Source: Amoebophrya sp. AT5.2 (taxonomy: Eukaryota > Sar > Dinophyceae > Syndiniales > Amoebophryaceae). Taken from it: a DNA stretch of 18,230 nucleotides. Location: positions 1 through 18,230 of the forward strand of contig RXOD01004792.1 of assembly GCA_005223375.1 (NCBI GenBank), in the 5' to 3' direction. Under the pieces are notes generated by a model. The model ran no database searches and was not told where the DNA came from. It worked only from the letters and a program-made list of their open reading frames with translations. How positions within the stretch are numbered: position 1 is the stretch's first letter; each line of letters starts with the position of its first letter. Shown in pieces: positions 17,090 through 18,230 of the stretch. Made by a program: the position numbers and the translations under genes.

Positions 17090-17962
17090 TTAGCAGATCG
17101 CTGCGTTTTTCAGGGTTGGCACCCGCACCGGCACTTCTTTTCCGTCTTTTCCTACAACGACCCATTCGTGTTTCCCCCCGAACATGGCTCGACTTTCTGC
17201 GTCCACCGAGAACAGCGGCTGTGCTTTTTGCCACTGCTTGTGGATGTTTTTCGAGCTCGTCGTCGCCGCCTCTTCCCCCACCGTGAGCAGGTTTTTCAGC
17301 GTCAGCTTCGTCCCCACCTCTACATTTTCCCCCCCCTCCCCCAGCTCCAGCAGTTCGCACTGTTCGTTCGGCCCGTGGTTGTCGATCGCGCCCGCGAGAA
17401 TCATCCCCTCGCTGGACTCCCCGGCCAGTTTCGCGGGTTTGATATTGAAGAAGGTCAGGATCTTGCGGTTCAGGAGCTGCGTCTCACCCTCCGGGTAGTG
17501 CTTCACCAGGCCGCCGCAAATCTGACGAGTGACGCCACCGCCCATGTCCACCTGGGTCTTGTACAGGCCCTCGGAAATGGGGATCCGCTCCACCTTGACG
17601 ATCTGCCCCACCCGAAGGTCCAACTTCTTGAGCGCAGCCAAAGCCTCGGGGTCGATGTTGTTGGAGGAAGAGGAGGTGGCTGTGGTCGTGGTTGATGTGG
17701 GTTTAGAAGCAGGAGCCGCAGATGGCTTCGCAGACTTTTTTCCGGCTGCTGGAGCAGGAGAAGCCGCAACGGCCCGAGGCTCAGGGGAAAAAGCAGCTTT
17801 CGCGGGCGGAGCGGTGGAACTACTGGAAGCAGAAGCAGCGGCGGCTGTGCCGAAAAAGAAGGAATACCTGTTTGCCCGAGGAAGGAGAAGCAGATTTCGT
17901 CTAGAAAAATATTGCAAATGGAAGCAAGACTGAGCGACAGCAGGAAACAAGAGTACGAGTTT
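17090..17962 (-). CDS. EMAPII/AIMP1 (Arc1p-type) tRNA-binding protein, 5' end unresolved
   Basis: Counting residues from the codon at 17950, positions 107-222 form a tRNA-binding OB-fold: LDLRVGQIVKVERIP, SEGLYKTQVDMGGG, ICGGLVKHYP, NIKPAKLAGESSEGMIL. Positions 236-286 (KNIHKQWQKAQPLFSVD through EWVVVGKDG) match the EMAPII-specific extension that follows the OB-fold. AIMP1/p43, yeast Arc1p, and apicomplexan Tg-p43 and tRip use this domain to bind tRNA and scaffold aminoacyl-tRNA synthetases. Before it lies an Ala/Ser/Thr/Lys linker (35-105), typical of a tether to an N-terminal GST-like domain. The frame is open up to the stop at 17963-17965, but no ATG occurs anywhere on this strand between 17546 and the right edge. 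The start must therefore lie in an exon beyond the window, or be non-AUG. Splice-acceptor-like sequences occur at 17901 (ATTTTTCTAG) and 17845 (CTTTTTCGGCACAG), the second directly before the linker. The N-terminal 35 residues may therefore be intronic. Confidence 0.85.
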   Translation of the reverse strand, partial: KLVLLFPAVAQSCFHLQYFSRRNLLLLPRANRYSFFFGTAAAASASSSSTAPPAKAAFSPEPRAVAASPAPAAGKKSAKPSAAPASKPTSTTTTATSSSSNNIDPEALAALKKLDLRVGQIVKVERIPISEGLYKTQVDMGGGVTRQICGGLVKHYPEGETQLLNRKILTFFNIKPAKLAGESSEGMILAGAIDNHGPNEQCELLELGEGGENVEVGTKLTLKNLLTVGEEAATTSSKNIHKQWQKAQPLFSVDAESRAMFGGKHEWVVVGKDGKEVPVRVPTLKNAAIC

Positions 17963-17997
17963 CTATTGTCTTGAGTTTGATTGGCTTTGGTTTATCT

Positions 17998-18230
17998 TTA
18001 TACGCTAGGAATTAGCAGGAGTAGGTACGGCGTGTGTCCCTGCGGCACGTTTCCCTCGGTGGCAGCCCACACGCGGCCGAACTTCGATCGTTCGATGACC
18101 TCCGGAACGCAGTCGCCGGACAAAGAGTCCGCCGTAAACGAGTATCCCGTGTGTCCCTGCGGAATTTTCCCCCCACCGCACCAGACCGTGTCGAACTTTC
18201 CTTCCACGTGGACGTTCTGTCCCACGGCGG
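17998..18230 (-). CDS. C-terminal fragment of a repeat protein, cut by right edge
   Basis: An open frame enters from the right edge without a stop and ends in TAA at 17998-18000. It encodes about 76 residues containing two copies of a unit with 39-residue period: KFDTVWCGGGKIPQGHTGY and KFGRVWAATEGNVPQGHTPY. The two copies share 15 identical bases (18031-18045 and 18148-18162). I do not recognise the family; the W and PQGH pattern suggests a small beta-type repeat that probably continues upstream. The stop codon lies only about 35 bases from the first in-frame position of the next gene. If that gene's first exon is further right, this frame could instead lie in its intron. Confidence 0.5.
   Translation of the reverse strand, partial: AVGQNVHVEGKFDTVWCGGGKIPQGHTGYSFTADSLSGDCVPEVIERSKFGRVWAATEGNVPQGHTPYLLLLIPSV
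18031..18162. repeat. Direct repeat, two copies of 15 bp, 117 bp apart
   Basis: CGTGTGTCCCTGCGG occurs at 18031-18045 and at 18148-18162. The offset of 117 bases is exactly 39 codons, and the surrounding codons also align imperfectly, so this is an in-frame repeat of the partial coding region and not a mobile-element end. Confidence 0.8.

Overview
This window looks nuclear and eukaryotic, most likely from an alveolate of the dinoflagellate kind; that is an inference. The evidence is long intron-poor reading frames, GC-rich coding blocks against AT-richer spacers, a non-LTR retrotransposon, a centrin-binding (Sfi1-type) repeat protein, an EMAPII-type tRNA-binding protein, and every supported gene lying on the minus strand. 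Such one-way gene arrays, with spliced-leader trans-splicing, are known from dinoflagellates. A 12-base core of the dinoflagellate spliced leader appears once, and polypyrimidine-AG sites sit shortly upstream of several genes. Nothing bacterial (operon, Shine-Dalgarno, CRISPR) was seen.

Layout, left to right, all genes on the minus strand. 1-2660: most of the endonuclease-reverse transcriptase ORF of a LINE-like element, open without a stop and running off the left edge. 2706-4054: spacer. 4055-9961: a single-exon 1968-aa protein with three CxxC..CxxC zinc modules followed by a complete UPF1-like SF1 helicase core. 9962-11708: spacer with several strong inverted repeats that may be structured RNA, plus the spliced-leader-like core. 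11709-13189: a four-pass membrane protein of unknown family, split into two frames by an 11-bp tandem duplication. 13190-14038: spacer with a G-tract cluster. 14039-14392: a small basic protein with a possible C2HC zinc site and an ATG-less open stretch upstream. 14796-16361: an Sfi1-like centrin-binding repeat protein with a strong-context ATG upstream that may be the true start. 16457-17089: spacer. 17090-17962: an EMAPII/AIMP1-type tRNA-binding protein with no possible ATG upstream inside the window. 17998-18230: the C-terminal end of a repeat protein cut by the right edge.

The genes do not form an obvious pathway. Helicase, centrin-binding and tRNA-binding functions are unrelated housekeeping or cytoskeletal roles, as expected of a eukaryotic tandem array. 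The items most worth following up are the 11-bp frameshift duplication, the candidate structured RNA at 10773-11113, the missing start of the tRNA-binding gene, the zinc-module/helicase architecture, and the paired helical motif in the membrane protein.
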